DNA of 64,000 bases from Microcebus murinus (GCF_040939455.1 NC_134107.1:16679537-16743536), one strand, 5' to 3'. Shown: positions 15,721-27,539, counted from the first letter of the stretch. Notes: generated from the sequence alone by a model not told the origin. A program made the numbers and translations.

Positions 15721-16750
15721 GGGATTTGATCACTCAAGCCCCCAAATGAGGGTGGCCCTGGCTGTCAGGATTCCCCCCAACACTCTCTCTACCAAGATGC
15801 AACCAGACCGTCCCATTCATAATCTCACAATGCACTATTGTTAGAGCAGAGTTAGAGCAGAGCCTTGAGGTTCAAAAGCTTCCTACACAAACTCATGGTG
15901 GCTGACCAGAGGGGAAGCAGAGAGGAGGACTCCCAGGCTGAGACTTGGAAAGGACACTGTGACTGATCAGCAATATCTGATGTTTCTATGTCTGATATGG
16001 AAGAAAGAAGGAATCAGGGAAAACTTCATAAAGAAAATAGCAATTGGAATAAATCTTGAAGGAAGATAAGCTTTATGGTTTAGTTTTATCAAAAAGAAAA
16101 AAATAACTAAAATCAGAATAAATGTGGGTTCAAACCTCAGATACATCTCTTACTACCTGTTAAATGCAGAGACTTTAATTTATCGTATCCCAACATCTAG
16201 CACAGTGTCTGGCAGATTATTTTAATAGTCTTAGCAGTATTTGGAATAAACGTTAATAATGGAAGTATATTAGTATATCCTCTCTGCACTGGAGTCTTGT
16301 TATGTGTGAAAGAGACTTAATAGTACTTCTTTCTGCAGTTACTATGAGGAGTCCATGGATAGATAGAGATAGGTAGACATATAGATATGCAACCACTGTG
16401 TATGTGTGTATGTATATATGTATACACAGCAATCTGCAGATAGCAGAAACTCTAACAATCCCATCAGAGTTGCTGCTCTCAAAGATTAATCAAGAAGAAT
16501 ATTTACTGGTCCCTACTATAGAGTCAGCACTCAGGAATCCAGGGGATGGGGCATGAAATTTCGAGAAGAGAGGACACAGGTTGGAACTTAGAGACTGCCA
16601 GAGCATAAGGTGTTAATTACAGCAACTTTTCACTCAGTCATAACTGAGGAAATCAAGAGAGGGCAGCAAAGAGCTATGGGGCCAGAAGGTGACAGGGTCT
16701 ACCCCCAGGATGGGGCCTGAAACCAAATCAGGAGTCAAGACCCTTAAACT
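15721..16750. other. Unassigned intergenic sequence with a GATA/TATG patch
   Basis: No gene seen. A short tetranucleotide-like patch (GATAGATAGAGATAGG to TATGTATATATGTATAC) lies at about 16358-16425. Confidence 0.45.
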
Positions 16751-16880
16751 GCCATTTTGGTTCTGCCACTCACGTGCTGTGTAACCTTAGATAAAGCACG
16801 TAATCTCTCGGGTCTAAATTTCCCAATCTCTAAAACAAGGATAATTACACCTAGGTCTCAAGGCTCTTATAAAGGCTTTA
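16751..16880 (+). repeat. MIR SINE remnant
   Basis: TTGGTTCTGCCACTCACGTGCTG, AACCTTAGATAAAGCACG and AACAAGGATAATTACACC follow the MIR consensus order. Confidence 0.75.
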
Positions 16881-17615
16881 AAACTTGGAAGAGGTGCTTA
16901 GTTTATGCAGTGTGGTTGCCTCAGGGCAAAGATGGAGACTGCACATACCCCGATTCAGAAGCCGGAGCTAAGAAGAGAAGTGACTTTGGGATTATAAGAT
17001 TTTTTTTTTTAAATAACAAAGCGTATGTCATAACCAAAATATGATGGCTTCATGACGGTGCATATACTCCCTCTGGCCCTCAAGACACATGCAACCCGCA
17101 AAGCGACACAGGCAAAAACTATGCTATTTGTTTACCAAGTCCCATTTATTTTCCACAGAGAAGACTGGCTCTGGCCAATAAAATGTGGGAGACAGATACG
17201 TGTCTGTTATTTCCGGGCTGAAGCAGTGCAAAGTCCCCCTGCGACTCTCCAAATTCTCTCCTCTCCTGCCATTAAGCCTGTTAGCCCGAGTCTGGCTTCC
17301 AGCCTGCTCCGGATACCAACCATGAGTGAGAAATGGAACCTTGTTATATGAAGAGAGATTTGCAGTCGACGTGCTATTGCAGCACAGCCAAAGCTATCCT
17401 AATACAGTAACAGAAAAAAAAAAAAAAGTTTAAAAGAGAAGTACGTATGTGTAGCAATATTAATCTAATAAGATAGAACCTGAGGCCAAAAAAATGCATT
17501 GAGTTTTACAACATCATTTTATACTGATTGGAAGCACACTCCACCAAGAAGATATGTCATGAGACCTTATGAATTTAAGCACAATTTCAAAATTTTATAC
17601 AGACAATCTGTTTAA
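16881..17615. other. Unassigned intergenic sequence
   Basis: No gene or clear repeat supported. Small open frames at 16757-17351 have no recognisable domain. Confidence 0.4.
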
Positions 17616-17935
17616 GGCCAGGCATGGTGGCTCTCGCCTGTAATCCTAGCATTCTGGGAGGCCAAGACAGGAGGGTCGCTTGAAGTCAGGAGAGTTGGAG
17701 ACCAGCCTCACCAAGAGCAAGACCCTGTCTCTACTAAAAATAGAAAGAAATTAGCTGGGCGACTAAAAATAGAAAAAATTAGCCGGGAGTGGTGTCACAT
17801 ACCTGTAGTCCCAGCTGCTCGGGAAGCTTGAGCCCAGGAGTTAGAGGTTTCTATGAGCTAGAATGATACCACCGCACTCTAGCCTGGGCAACAGAGTGAG
17901 ACTGTGTCTCAAAAATAAATAAATAAATAAATTTT
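17616..17935 (+). mobile_element. Older Alu-type SINE
   Basis: GGCCAGGCATGGTGGCTC start with a longer-diverged body, a deletion in the right arm (GGGAAGCTTGAGCCC) and an (AAAT)n tail. The linker (AGCTGGGCGACTAAAAATAG) is a lemur-lineage variant, so this is an older subfamily than its neighbours. Confidence 0.88.
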
Positions 17936-18008
17936 TAAAATCTCTTTAAAAGGTAAGGAAAAATGGTACCCATACAAGGACAGCCATATGGGAAGCCAAT
18001 GAAAAAGG

Positions 18009-18337
18009 TTTTTTGTTTTTTGTTTTTTTTTGGTGGGTGTGGTGTTGTTTTGAAACTGGGTCTCACTATGTTGCCCAGGCTAGAGTACAGAAGCATCATC
18101 TCAACTCATTGCAACCTCAGACTTCTGAGCTCAAATGACCATCCTGCCTCAGCCTCTGAGTAGCTGGGACTATAAAACTATAAGTATGTGCCAACACACC
18201 TGGCTAATTTTTCTATTTTTGTAGAGACAGGGTCTCACTCTTGCCCAGGCTGGTCCTGAACTCCTGACTTCAAGCAATCCTCCCACCTTGGCCTCCCAGT
18301 GTGCTAGGATTACAGGTGTGAGCCACCACGCCCGGCC
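18009..18337 (-). mobile_element. AluJ-like SINE, antisense
   Basis: T-rich start and an antisense dimer without the lemur linker (GGCTAATTTTTCTATTTTTGTAGAGACAGG), so it belongs to an old Alu class shared by primates. Imperfect duplication CAATGAAAAAGGTTT before the element and CCATGAAAAGGTTT after it. Confidence 0.85.
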
Positions 18338-18339
18338 CA

Positions 18340-19430
18340 TGAAAAGGTTTGAGCAGAGAAGTGACATGGTCTGACTTAGGTTTTAGAAACATCTCTCCAA
18401 CTATTGAATTTTTTTTTAATAGACTGCAAAGAGGCAAAGGCAGACACAGGAAGACTAGTTAGGAGGCTGTTGCAATAATCCAGGTGGGACATCACAGTGG
18501 CCGGGACTAGAGAAGCAGTGGTATAGATGATGAGCAGTGGTCAGGTTCTCGGTACATTTGGTAAGTATAGACACAATAGAATTTTCTGACTGATTGGTTG
18601 TGAAGTTCAAGGGAAAGAGGAGACACAAGGACAATACCAAGGTTTGGCCTGAGCCACCAGGAAAATGAAATTGGCTACTAGCTCAGGTGGGAAAGGTCTT
18701 GGGAAGAGCAGATTTGCTGGGAGAAGACCTGGAGTTTGGTTTTAGATCTACTAAAGATTCTCTTTGAAACACATTTGAAGTGGCAAGACGGGGTAGGGAA
18801 CTGGATTGGTGAGTCTGATGTTCAGAGGAGAGATCTGGACTAGAGACACCAGTTTGGAAGCCACCAGCTTATAGATCTCTATCACATACAGCACTGAGAC
18901 TGCAGGAGAGAACCGAGGGAGTGAGTGCAGGTGGGGAAGAGAAGCCATCCAAGAACTATGCCCTGGGCACCTCTACATTCAGAGGCTCGGGAGTCAGGAG
19001 GAACTCACAAGAGACAGCCAGTGGTAAGAAGAAAACCAGGAGAATGTGCTCAGCGGGTGCTAAGCGAAGAAAGCGTCTCGGGGAATGTGATATCATCAAC
19101 CATGTCCAATGCTGCCAATTTAACTAAGACAAAAACTGAATTCACCATTGAATTTAGTAACACAGAGGCTATTAAGGATCTTGAAAAGAGCTGTTTTTTA
19201 GTGACGTAGTGGGAGTGAAAGCTTACTGGAGTGGGTTCAAAAAGAATGGGAGGAAAGGAATTAGAGACACAGATATGAATAACTATTTAGAGAAACGTGG
19301 CTGTAAACTGGTGCTGACGGTAAGGCAGTAGCAAAGGGGAAAGGGAGGGAAAAGGAAAGGGGTTTTTCTCCTCAGCTGGGAGAAATAATTTAATATTTGT
19401 GTGCTATTTGCATGTTTGTTTATCCTGAAA
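18340..19430 (-). repeat. L2 LINE fossil covering reverse transcriptase region
   Basis: On the minus strand this is about 1 kb of L2 ORF2, running from the reverse-transcriptase palm region into the 3' part. The plus strand shows the reverse of known L2 phrases: GGCTGTTGCAATAATCCAGG (18463) and CAAGGACAATACCAAGGTTTGG (18628). A decayed counterpart of the L2 'LDLSAAFDTVDH' stretch falls near 19090-19130. Many frameshifts; not coding. Long for an L2 remnant. Confidence 0.75.
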
Positions 19431-19844
19431 TGTACAGTGAGAGACTCTTGGTTCCCAGACCTTCTATTACAGGAGAGAGTGAAAGAACATGATCAACTCG
19501 TGACTGCGTCAAAGAGGCTCCCGCCTTCCGCATGACTAAGCCCCAATGGTGCAAGGTCTCCAAGCCCCCACTGTTAGTACCGCACCGTGGGGCCAGTTGG
19601 CTACACACGAGGTGGTGTGTAAGACCTCATTACCATACTGCTTTTTATTTAAATATTTTTTATTATCAAAAGACTTCAGTGTGCAGTTTTAAAGAGTCGA
19701 ACAGAAACCACCAGGCTTATAACAGGGAAAACCTTCCCTGGCCCCCTGGCCCCTACGCCCAGACCCCAAACCCCAAAGCAATCACTTTCAAATCTGTCAT
19801 GAGTTTCTTCTCTTGTTTACTGTCACAGTTCTAGATCATATGTT
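19431..19844. other. Unassigned intergenic sequence
   Basis: No gene. The second half (AAATATTTTTTATTATCAAAAG onward) could be old LINE sequence but is too diverged to call. Confidence 0.35.
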
Positions 19845-19860
19845 TACAGGGCTTTTTTTT

Positions 19861-20185
19861 TTTTTTTGAGACAGAGTCTCAGTTTGTTGCCCAGGCTAGA
19901 GTGAGTGCCGTGGCGTCAGCCTAGCTCACAGCAACCTCAAACTCCTGGGCTCGAGTGATCCTTCTGCCTCAGCCTCCCGGGTAGCTGGGACTACAGGCAT
20001 GCGCCACCATGCCCGGCTAATTTTTTATATATATATATCAGTTGGCCAATTAATTTCTTTCTATTTATAGTAGAGACAGGGTCTCGCTCTTGCTCAGGCT
20101 GGTTTTGAACTCCTGACCTTGAGCAATCCGCCCGCCTCGGCCTCCCAAGAGCTAGGATTACAGGCGTGAGCCACAGCGCCCGGCC
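19861..20185 (-). mobile_element. Lemur-type Alu SINE, antisense
   Basis: Antisense lemur Alu from GAGACAGAGTCTCAG to GAGCCACAGCGCCCGGCC. Perfect 16-bp duplication TACAGGGCTTTTTTTT at 19845-19860 and 20186-20201. Confidence 0.96.
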
Positions 20186-20339
20186 TACAGGGCTTTTTTT
20201 TAAATTTTGTTTTTCATTCCAAGTCTTTAACTTTTGATCTCCTAAAACAGAAAACAAGAATTTATTTAATAGTTCTCTTAACCCATACATTGCACCTATA
20301 TCCCTATATTCCTTCTCTATCATTCTTTCAATAAAGTAT

Positions 20340-21600
20340 CAAGATTCTTTTGTTAGATTAATATTTAATGTTTATATTATTGGCTATAAAAATGTAACTT
20401 ACAGGTGAGTCATGTGGTATGGTTTGATCACATACCCTTTCTTGTATGACTTTTTGTTTTTCCTGAGTTAATTAACTCCCTGGAAGTTTTATAGGACTTT
20501 TATTATCCCTTGTAATCTGAGATTTCACAATTATGTGCCTTGAGATAATTCTTTTGTCATTTATTTTCCTGGACACTCAGTGAACTCCTGAATTCTGGAA
20601 AATCGTGTCTTTTGGTTCTGGAAATTTTTCTTTATTATTTCTGTGATGATCTTTTCCCCCCTAATTTTTCTGTTCTTTATTTCTGGAATTCCTTCAAATC
20701 AGATGCTAAAACTGATCTTCTAATTTTCTCATGTTTTCATTATTATCTTCCATCATTTTATTCTATATTTTGAGGATATTTTCTCAATTTTACTTTGCAA
20801 ATCTCCTATTGTGTTTTTAAAATTTTCTTATCATGCCATTAATAGCCCAATGTCTTTTCTGTTCTTTAATGCTCCTTTTTTATAGTACTCTGTTCTTGAT
20901 TCTGGGTAACGTTTTCATCCATTCGATCAGCAGTATTTTTTGAGCGCCCACCTTGTGCCAGCCATGAGTACTGGTGACAGGAAAGTGAACAAGACAGATT
21001 AGAGCTTATATTCAACTGGTCCAACTGGGGGTGGGAGACAATAAAGAAATAACTAATAGATACACTATGTAATGTTAGGAAATGGTGGTGCTACAAAAAA
21101 TTTTTTTTTAAACAAGGAATGGAAATAGAAAGTGTTTGGAAGCAGCTGTTTTAGGTCTTCCCTCTCATCTCTCATAAGATATTATGGTGTTTTGAAGTTG
21201 ATGTTTTCTGTACTCTGTTTCCTCCAAGTTCCTCTTCTGTTTACTAACTTTGATCTCGTCTTTCATTCTAGTAGCTTTCTCCGGGAAAGCTTGGCTGCCT
21301 GCTCATGCTTCAGTGAGGCACAGCTCAACACGTCTGGGCAGGGCTCTTTGACCTGTAGGCATCCACCAAGAGCAACTGAGAGGGTGCTGGCCTGTGCGGT
21401 GTGGGATGTCAGTAGCACTCTCCTCCTAGTTGGTAGTCTTCCCAGAGAGGACTCGTCCACGCGTCTGCCTGGTAGCTATGGGCCTGGCTGCCAGCATTCT
21501 GGGAGCCAAATGTGGGCAAGCAGGCTGGTTTTCAGGCAGGCTCTTTTAGGTTTTCATTGATCTTCATTTTTCAATCTGGTGTCTGACTACTACCCTCAGC
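20340..21600 (-). repeat. Old L1/HAL1-like LINE, antisense
   Basis: AT-rich antisense LINE: ATTATGTGCCTTGAGATAATTC, GACACTCAGTGAACTCCTG, TTCTGGAATTCCTTC. It is interrupted at about 20920-21080 by an L2 3' end (GAGCGCCCACCTTGTGCCAGC; AGTGAACAAGACAG). The 21130-21540 part parallels 6760-7240. The 142-codon open frame at 21132-21560 lies within this repeat and is not taken as a gene. Confidence 0.55.
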
Positions 21601-22249
21601 CGTGCCTAGTATCCACAAACCCAGTATCTGTGTGGTTTAACTTCTCCAGGGGGAAAACATGCCTCCAAACTTTTGCTGCAACAAGGTGAGGAATCTGGGG
21701 TGCAATCACTCTTCATTTGGATTTTCATTGTCTTTCTGTTTTTAGCTCCAGCTTATTATGTCCTCTAGGCATACCTTGTGCCTCTAGCTCCAGAGCCTTT
21801 TGGGAGTTGTGCAGTGAGACTCAACTAATGTCTCGTCAGTTCCTCCCTGCTCCTCTGTAGGAGCTTAAGAATCAGCTTTCTTCATCTCTCAACTGCTCTT
21901 CTCTTCACTCTCTCTGTCCTTAAGGATTCATACTTTTCCTAACATTTTAGTGGAGTCATGGAAGGAAACACATACAAACTCATATGTTCATTTCCCCATA
22001 GTTAACCAGAATAACGCCATTGTCCCAGCCACTCCTAATTGATGCAGATAAAATAAAAATAACGATTCCGAATCATCATGAGTATTAGTCTGAGTTTACT
22101 GCCGAGCAAAGCAGGGAAAATCTGATCCAACACAGAGGAATTCAGCCCTGTGGGGTGGCTTTGGATTACCTGTCAAAAATAACTCAGAGACAATTAGTCT
22201 GAGCCTTGAGGGTTTCATCATATACAGGTAGATACCGATCCTGCTTCAT
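21601..22249. other. Unassigned intergenic sequence
   Basis: No gene or repeat I can name. Confidence 0.35.
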
Positions 22250-22316
22250 GGGTTAGGGTTAGGGCTGGGGCTGGAGCTAGCACTAGAGTTAAGGTTAGGG
22301 TTAGGCTTAGGGTTAG
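22250..22316 (+). repeat. Interstitial telomere-like repeat
   Basis: GGGTTAGGGTTAGGG at 22250-22264, then decayed units (GCTGGGGCTGGAGCTAG), then GTTAAGGTTAGGGTTAGG and TTAGGGTTAG. About six good TTAGGG units in 67 bases with degenerate units between. G-rich strand on plus. Confidence 0.85.
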
Positions 22317-23034
22317 TCCTGAGTATACTCGAGGTGTAGGAACCTTGTGAAGACAGTCTCACCAACCAAAGTTTTAATAGCAGGATGTATACAGGCAAAG
22401 CCATAAAATTCATAAGGAAAGGAGATTGTGTGATTTAAAGAATTGATTATCTTGTCAGCTCCAGATTGACTGGTAGTGAAGCTCAGCTCAAGCCAATTGT
22501 TGAAATTCCATTTTTGTCCATTTTTGATTTTTTGGAACTGTGTGGTCAACATCAGACTTATCAGGTTCAATGCACAGTCACAGGTCACCACAAGGCTTTT
22601 TCTCTGCTGATTCTCATCCCTTTTCTGAGAATCTGTTGATCTGGTTTCCTTTCCTATGGCCCTGACCTTGCTACCTCGAAATCTCTACCATCCTCTAGGC
22701 TCAGGGTTTTGCGTGGTTAGTTAGTCTGCATGCACATGCCCAAGGCCCATGAAAAACTTTCTTTATTGCCACTTAACATCCATTCCCCAGTCTTCCTTAG
22801 TTACAGAAAGCGAGTATTTGTGTGCGTGTGGCAGTAATGTGCCAACATGAAAACTATATGTCCCAGCTTCTCTCACAGGTGGCCCTGAGTTCTGGCCAAG
22901 GCAGCTCAAGTGGAAGTTGGCAATGGATTTCCCAGAAATGTTTTATTTTATTAACAGAGGGGTTATCTCTTCTTTTGCATCTTGTCCTCTTTTCTGCTGG
23001 CTGGAGCTATTAAGTAATAGGTAGAGTTACAATC
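22317..23034. other. Unassigned intergenic sequence
   Basis: No gene or clear repeat. Small open frames only. Confidence 0.35.
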
Positions 23035-23150
23035 AGTCACTCTGCAAACAGTTGGTTAATGGGCATTTGCTGTATGCCAGGCACTCTTTCCAGCCATGGG
23101 GATATAGTAAGAGCAAAACCTTCGTGGTGCAGACATTCTAGTGGACTCTC
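23035..23150 (+). repeat. L2 3' end remnant
   Basis: GGGCATTTGCTGTATGCCAGGC, GGGGATATAGTAAGAGC and CAGACATTCTAGTGG follow the L2 3'-end order. Confidence 0.65.
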
Positions 23151-23384
23151 TTGCAACATGAAGGAAAGCAAAGAGTCACATCAGCCTCAGCTTTGACATA
23201 TCTGAGAAGCTGAACTAAAGACAGGAACTTACTTGAGATAAATAAAATCCCATTTAGTCCGGTTTTCTGTGACTCGCAACTGGACACAATAGCTAAACAA
23301 CATACCTCTGCCTTATTTCTTTAACTAGTGGTAAGCTTCTTATGGTTAAGACATCTGGAGGACACCTTGATGGTATGAAACATA

Positions 23385-23600
23385 GTTTCTCAACCTCATC
23401 GCTCTTGGCATTTCGAGCCAGATAATTCTTTGTTGTGGAGCTGCCCTGTGCGCTTCAGGGTGTTTAGCGGCACCCCTGACATCTACCCACCAGATGCCAG
23501 TAGCAGCATTCCCCATGCCCCAAGACATGACAATCAAACACGTCTCTAGACATTGCCAAGTGTTGCCTGGAAGCCAAAAATTCACTGGCTGAGAAGCTCA
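23385..23600 (-). mobile_element. MER20-like hAT-Charlie fossil
   Basis: Plus strand reads the reverse of MER20: CCAGATAATTCTTTGTTGTGG, GGTGTTTAGCGGCACCCC, CTACCCACCAGATGCCAGTAGC, CTAGACATTGCCAAGTGT. About 215 bp, near full length. MER20 is an inactive DNA transposon; some copies act as regulatory elements in placental mammals. Confidence 0.85.
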
Positions 23601-24072
23601 GGCACACGGAAGGTGGTGCTGGCAGGAGCTGAGTCAGGCGACAAAAGCCAATCCAAATCCAGAGTATTTTTCCTCCATCACGGAAAGAATCCAATATAAC
23701 TAACCTACCTCTGGGTGACTGGCTAGCCCTCCAGTTATCACAGCAAGAGCTCAGCAGGGCCACTTGGTCCCTGCTGCTGACAATGGGAAGTGGGTGGTGC
23801 TGAGCACATGCACAGCCTCCGTCCCCGCCACCACAGTCGCTCTGTGCGAGAGCAGTGTTGTGAGCACTGAAGCACTGGGGACAGGAGTCCAGTGTCTCAC
23901 AGTAGGGTGGGCCATCCACCCTACTTACACTAACAGTCTCCTCTATATCAGGGGCATTCACATGGGACACAAATGTCTTCCTCCGCCCAGTCTAGCTGAG
24001 AGGTCAGTTCACATACACCTTCCACAGGCCTCCTCCCCAATTTCTCAGTCTTGCTTCTTCCAAATCCTTGAC
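23601..24072. other. Unassigned intergenic sequence
   Basis: No gene supported. A 168-codon antisense open frame crosses here and into MER20 (23464-23970), which argues that it is chance. Confidence 0.4.
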
Positions 24073-24080
24073 CATCAGGG

Positions 24081-24437
24081 CCTGTCTTGGTCCATTTGGC
24101 TGCTAGAACAAAATACCTTCCTTAGACTGCACAGCATGTAACAACAGAAATTTATTTCTCATGGTTCTGGGGGCTGGGAAGTCCACAATCAGGGTTTCGG
24201 TGAGGGCCCTCATCCGGGTTGCAGACTGCTGACTCCTTACTGTGTCTTCACATGGCAGAAGGGGAGAGGCAGCTTTCTGAGGTCTTCTTATAAGGGCACT
24301 GAACCCATTCACAAGGATTCCATCCTCTGACCTAACCACCTCTGAAAGGCCCGCCTCCTAACTCCATCACTGTAGGGGTTAGGATTTCAACATGTTAATT
24401 TGGGGGGAGGGGGGACAAAAGTATTCTGATCACAGCA
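24081..24437 (-). mobile_element. Solo LTR, MaLR/ERVL class, antisense
   Basis: Plus strand begins GTCTTGGTCCATTTGGCTGC and runs through ATTTATTTCTCATGGTTCTGG, CTGTGTCTTCACATGGCAGAAGG and TATAAGGGCACTGAACCCATTC to the other LTR end near 24437. No internal retroviral sequence is present. The LTRs at 50097, 57570 and 63773 are of related type. Confidence 0.7.
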
Positions 24438-25540
24438 GAGCCCAGTTGCAAATCAGGGGTTATTTCTTTAAAAAAAAATTCCTTGCTGAAAGAGGCACAG
24501 CTTTCCTCCAAAACCCGGGAAACCGATTTAGCCCCATGCTGCATACAAAAAACGCTGGGTCTTAAGAGCCTGGACGCAGAGCTGATCAACTTGAAGCCTT
24601 TACCCCCCGGAGCTCCCTTCTCCCAGCCCAGCTCTAATCAAGCCTCGTGGTTCTTCAGATCACCCAGCAAATAGGTCAAATAGGTGCTAAATTTTATTCA
24701 TAGTGATGTACTAAGAACTACATCAAGACCAGTAGTGTGGTGTGTGTGAATTAAGTTAATTTTATTCAGTCCCTTGGGGCTAGCTAATTGGCATGAAGAA
24801 TATTAAAAATAGCTTTCACCAGAGAAATTAGAGTTTAAGATATGTGGTTTATTTGGGAACACCAATGTGATGACTGATTCAGGCTAGGATAATTGACGGG
24901 TGCTAGACCCCTGGGTGAAAGTGGTGGGTGACAGGGTATTCACGGTCTCAGAGCATCGTCCCACAGATTGCTCTTTAACTACAAAGAGAAAAGGATACCT
25001 AATGATGATGAAATCCGGCAGACACCAAATAAACAAGTTACTACCACCAGTAATGGGACAAAGTGACATTTTGTGTCTCCTAGGTGAGGAAGATGCATTA
25101 TCAGGATAGCGTTCTTGCCAAAAATGTTTAGCCTAAATCCAACCATGGGGAAATAATTAGAGAAGTTTAAATTATAGAGTATTAGGCAAGACAACTGATC
25201 CGGGCTATTCAAAATTTTCCCAGTACCCCAAAATTTTTTTAAAAGCTTAAATTAAAACTAAATAAATGAATAGGCATGATAACTAAATGCAATGAATACT
25301 TGATCGAATCCTATATTTAAAGTAAATAGACATAAAAGATATTGATAGAACAATTGAGGAAATTTGAATTTGATTATAGACTGTATATTATGAACTATAT
25401 CAATGCTAAATTTCTTAAACATGATAATTGTGGTTATGTAGGAGAATGTCATTGCTCACAGCGGATTGTATTTAAGGTGAAGTAGTTAAGGGCAAAGCAT
25501 AATAATGTTCCAATTTACTTTCAGGGAGTTTAAAAAAAGA
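24438..25540. other. Unassigned intergenic sequence
   Basis: AT-rich. No gene or clear repeat I can name. Confidence 0.4.
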
Positions 25541-25544
25541 TATA

Positions 25545-26000
25545 TGTGCATAAATCCAAATGTTCATCGCCGGATGAATGGATAAAAAATGTGGTATGCC
25601 CATGAAATGGAGTATTACACAGCCTCAGAAAAGAAGGAAACCCTGTCCCAACATGGATGAACCTCGGGGCCATTAATGCTTAGTGAAATAAACCAGCCAC
25701 AAAAGGACAAATACTGCATGTTCCCACTCATGTGAGATGTCTCAAGTAGCCAAATCATAGGAACAGAAAGTCAGAAGGTGGTTGCTTGGGCTGGGGAGAG
25801 GAAAGAAGGCAAATTAGTTAAATTGTTTAATGGGTGTAGTTTCAGCTTTACAAGATGAAAACGTTCTAGAGACCTGACACACAACAATGTGAATACTCAA
25901 ACCTACTGAGCTGGACACTTAAAAATGGTTATGATCATAAATTCAACATGATATGTTTATAGCCACCATTAAAAATAGAATCAAAATTTTAAAATATGTA
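25545..26000 (+). repeat. L1M 3' end fragment
   Basis: Sense L1 near the ORF2/3' UTR boundary: AATGTTCATCGCCGGATGAATGG, AACATGGATGAACCTCGGG, TTAGTGAAATAAACCAGCC, AATACTGCATGTTCCCACTC, then a degraded 3' UTR (TTAAAAATGGTTATGATC). Confidence 0.8.
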
Positions 26001-26519
26001 TGCTTGTATGTTGGTAACTTCTATATGTATGTATGTAAATATATGCATATATTCTTTTTTAGAGAGGAAGAAAAATAGGCAAAGCAAATGTGGGAAATGT
26101 TAATAATTACGAATCTGGGTGGAGGATAGATAGATGTGTTTTGATAGTATCCTTTTACTTTTTCTAAAAAAAAAAAAAAAAAAGGAGGTAGAGGATAATC
26201 TGTGCTTCACTTAGAACCATGTGACAGGGTTCATGGCCCCTCCACAAATAAAGTATTTTAAAAAAGTCATGCACACCCAAAAGTTCACGTGGAGAGAGGA
26301 TGCTGAGCCCAGGTCACTTGGGCCCATTTCTCTCTGCTTTGTGGGAAAGTGTGCCGGTCCTGCTGTGAGCAAGTACCTGCTTTGGAGCGAGGCTTCTGTT
26401 CCAGTGCAGTCAGTGTGCATGTGCCTGGCGATAGAGACCCCTCCGCACTCCAGACCCACCCATATGCCTGCGAGCCAGGACAGGGCTGCACAGCTGCTGG
26501 CTTTGGTCTGAGACCTGCC

Positions 26520-26720
26520 CCGTAAACAGCACTCCGGCCCCGCGAGGCTGCGTGGGTGGAGAGGGAGGCGGCCCCCGCCGCACCTGCTTCTCACACCACT
26601 CACCAAAAATAATCCGACGCTCGCGTCACGTCGGTTGGCGGCAACGGGACACCAGCTGCGGAGTGTGCACCTCTCAAACCCAAAGAGGAACAGAATGATG
26701 CGACGCAGGGTGAAGGGAGC
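26520..26720. promoter_or_regulatory. Small CpG-rich patch
   Basis: About 19 CpG dinucleotides within roughly 190 bases, in a window where CpG is otherwise rare outside young Alus. Includes the CRE-like core TCACGTCGG near 26625. No transcript or open frame of note starts here, so a promoter role is only a possibility. Too short to be a standard CpG island. Confidence 0.4.
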
Positions 26721-26754
26721 GACTTGTGGACCAGTATTTCAGAACGATAAATGT

Positions 26755-26896
26755 GTAAGAGGGAAAGAAAAAAAAGGGAGGATGGAGAAAGAGAGGGATG
26801 TGTGGGGAGGGAGAGAAGAGGGGAAGGTGGGGAAAGGAGTGAAGAGAAAAAGAAAAGTAAGAAAGGGAAGCAAAGGGAAGGAAAGAGAAAAAAAAT
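26755..26896 (+). repeat. Purine (GA-rich) tract
   Basis: About 140 bases almost purely A and G (GGGAGAGAAGAGGGGAAGG and similar). The 87-codon lysine-rich open frame across it is a product of composition, not a gene. Confidence 0.85.
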
Positions 26897-27223
26897 GAAA
26901 TGAAACCCTTATATTACATTTTTATGTATACATATAAATACACACACACACATAAAGAAATCTAAAACGATATATATTAAAGTATTAACAGTGATTATTC
27001 TTAGAGTATTCTTAGAGAAGGTAAGGATAAGATTTTCACCGTTTTTCCTTCTTTTTCTTATATGTTATATAAATTTTCCAAATTAGTCTACCTTAATTTG
27101 AATTTTCTTTCAATGAAGAAAAATTAAAGCAAAGGACTATTTAGGGCAGGGGGCTTATCCCTTGAAGGAAAAGGGCTGCTGCTGTCTTTTCTAGTAAACA
27201 AAGGCGAAGTGCAGTCCAGGTCA

Positions 27224-27398
27224 GAGGCCAACAAACGGGGGGTCAGGACCTGCCCCTGGTTTCTATAAATAAGGTTGTGTTGCTACACTGTGTTACCAAC
27301 GGCAGAGTCCCACAGCCGTGACAGAAACCAGACAGCCTGCAAAGCCAAAAATGTTTATGACCTGGCCCTTTTCAAAAGACATTTGCCAACCCTGTTTC
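27224..27398 (-). mobile_element. hAT-like MER fossil
   Basis: GAGGCCAACAAACGGGG, TTTCTATAAATAAGGTTGTG, CAACGGCAGAGTC, GCAAAGCCAAAAATG and the end GACATTTGCCAACCCTG match a known hAT-type MER element with GGCCCGCGGGCC-style ends, missing an internal segment. Family not resolved. Confidence 0.6.
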
Positions 27399-27539
27399 TA
27401 GATTCATGTTTACCTCTGAAATGGGAGTTATACAACCTGCATCAGAACACTGACCCAGAAATTCAAACTCTGAGCGGAAGGGTCAATGGCAAGTTTATTT
27501 CATCAACTCTAGAAGTTTAAATCAGTGAATGCCACCTCA

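Noticed and set aside
22250..22316. A true telomere or chromosome end
   Set aside because: Too short, degenerate in the middle, and with ordinary sequence on both sides.
23464..23970. 168-codon minus-strand frame
   Set aside because: It runs through a MER20 transposon fossil and matches no protein family I know.
26635..26898. 87-codon Lys/Arg-rich frame next to the CpG patch
   Set aside because: Most of it is the purine tract; composition alone explains it.
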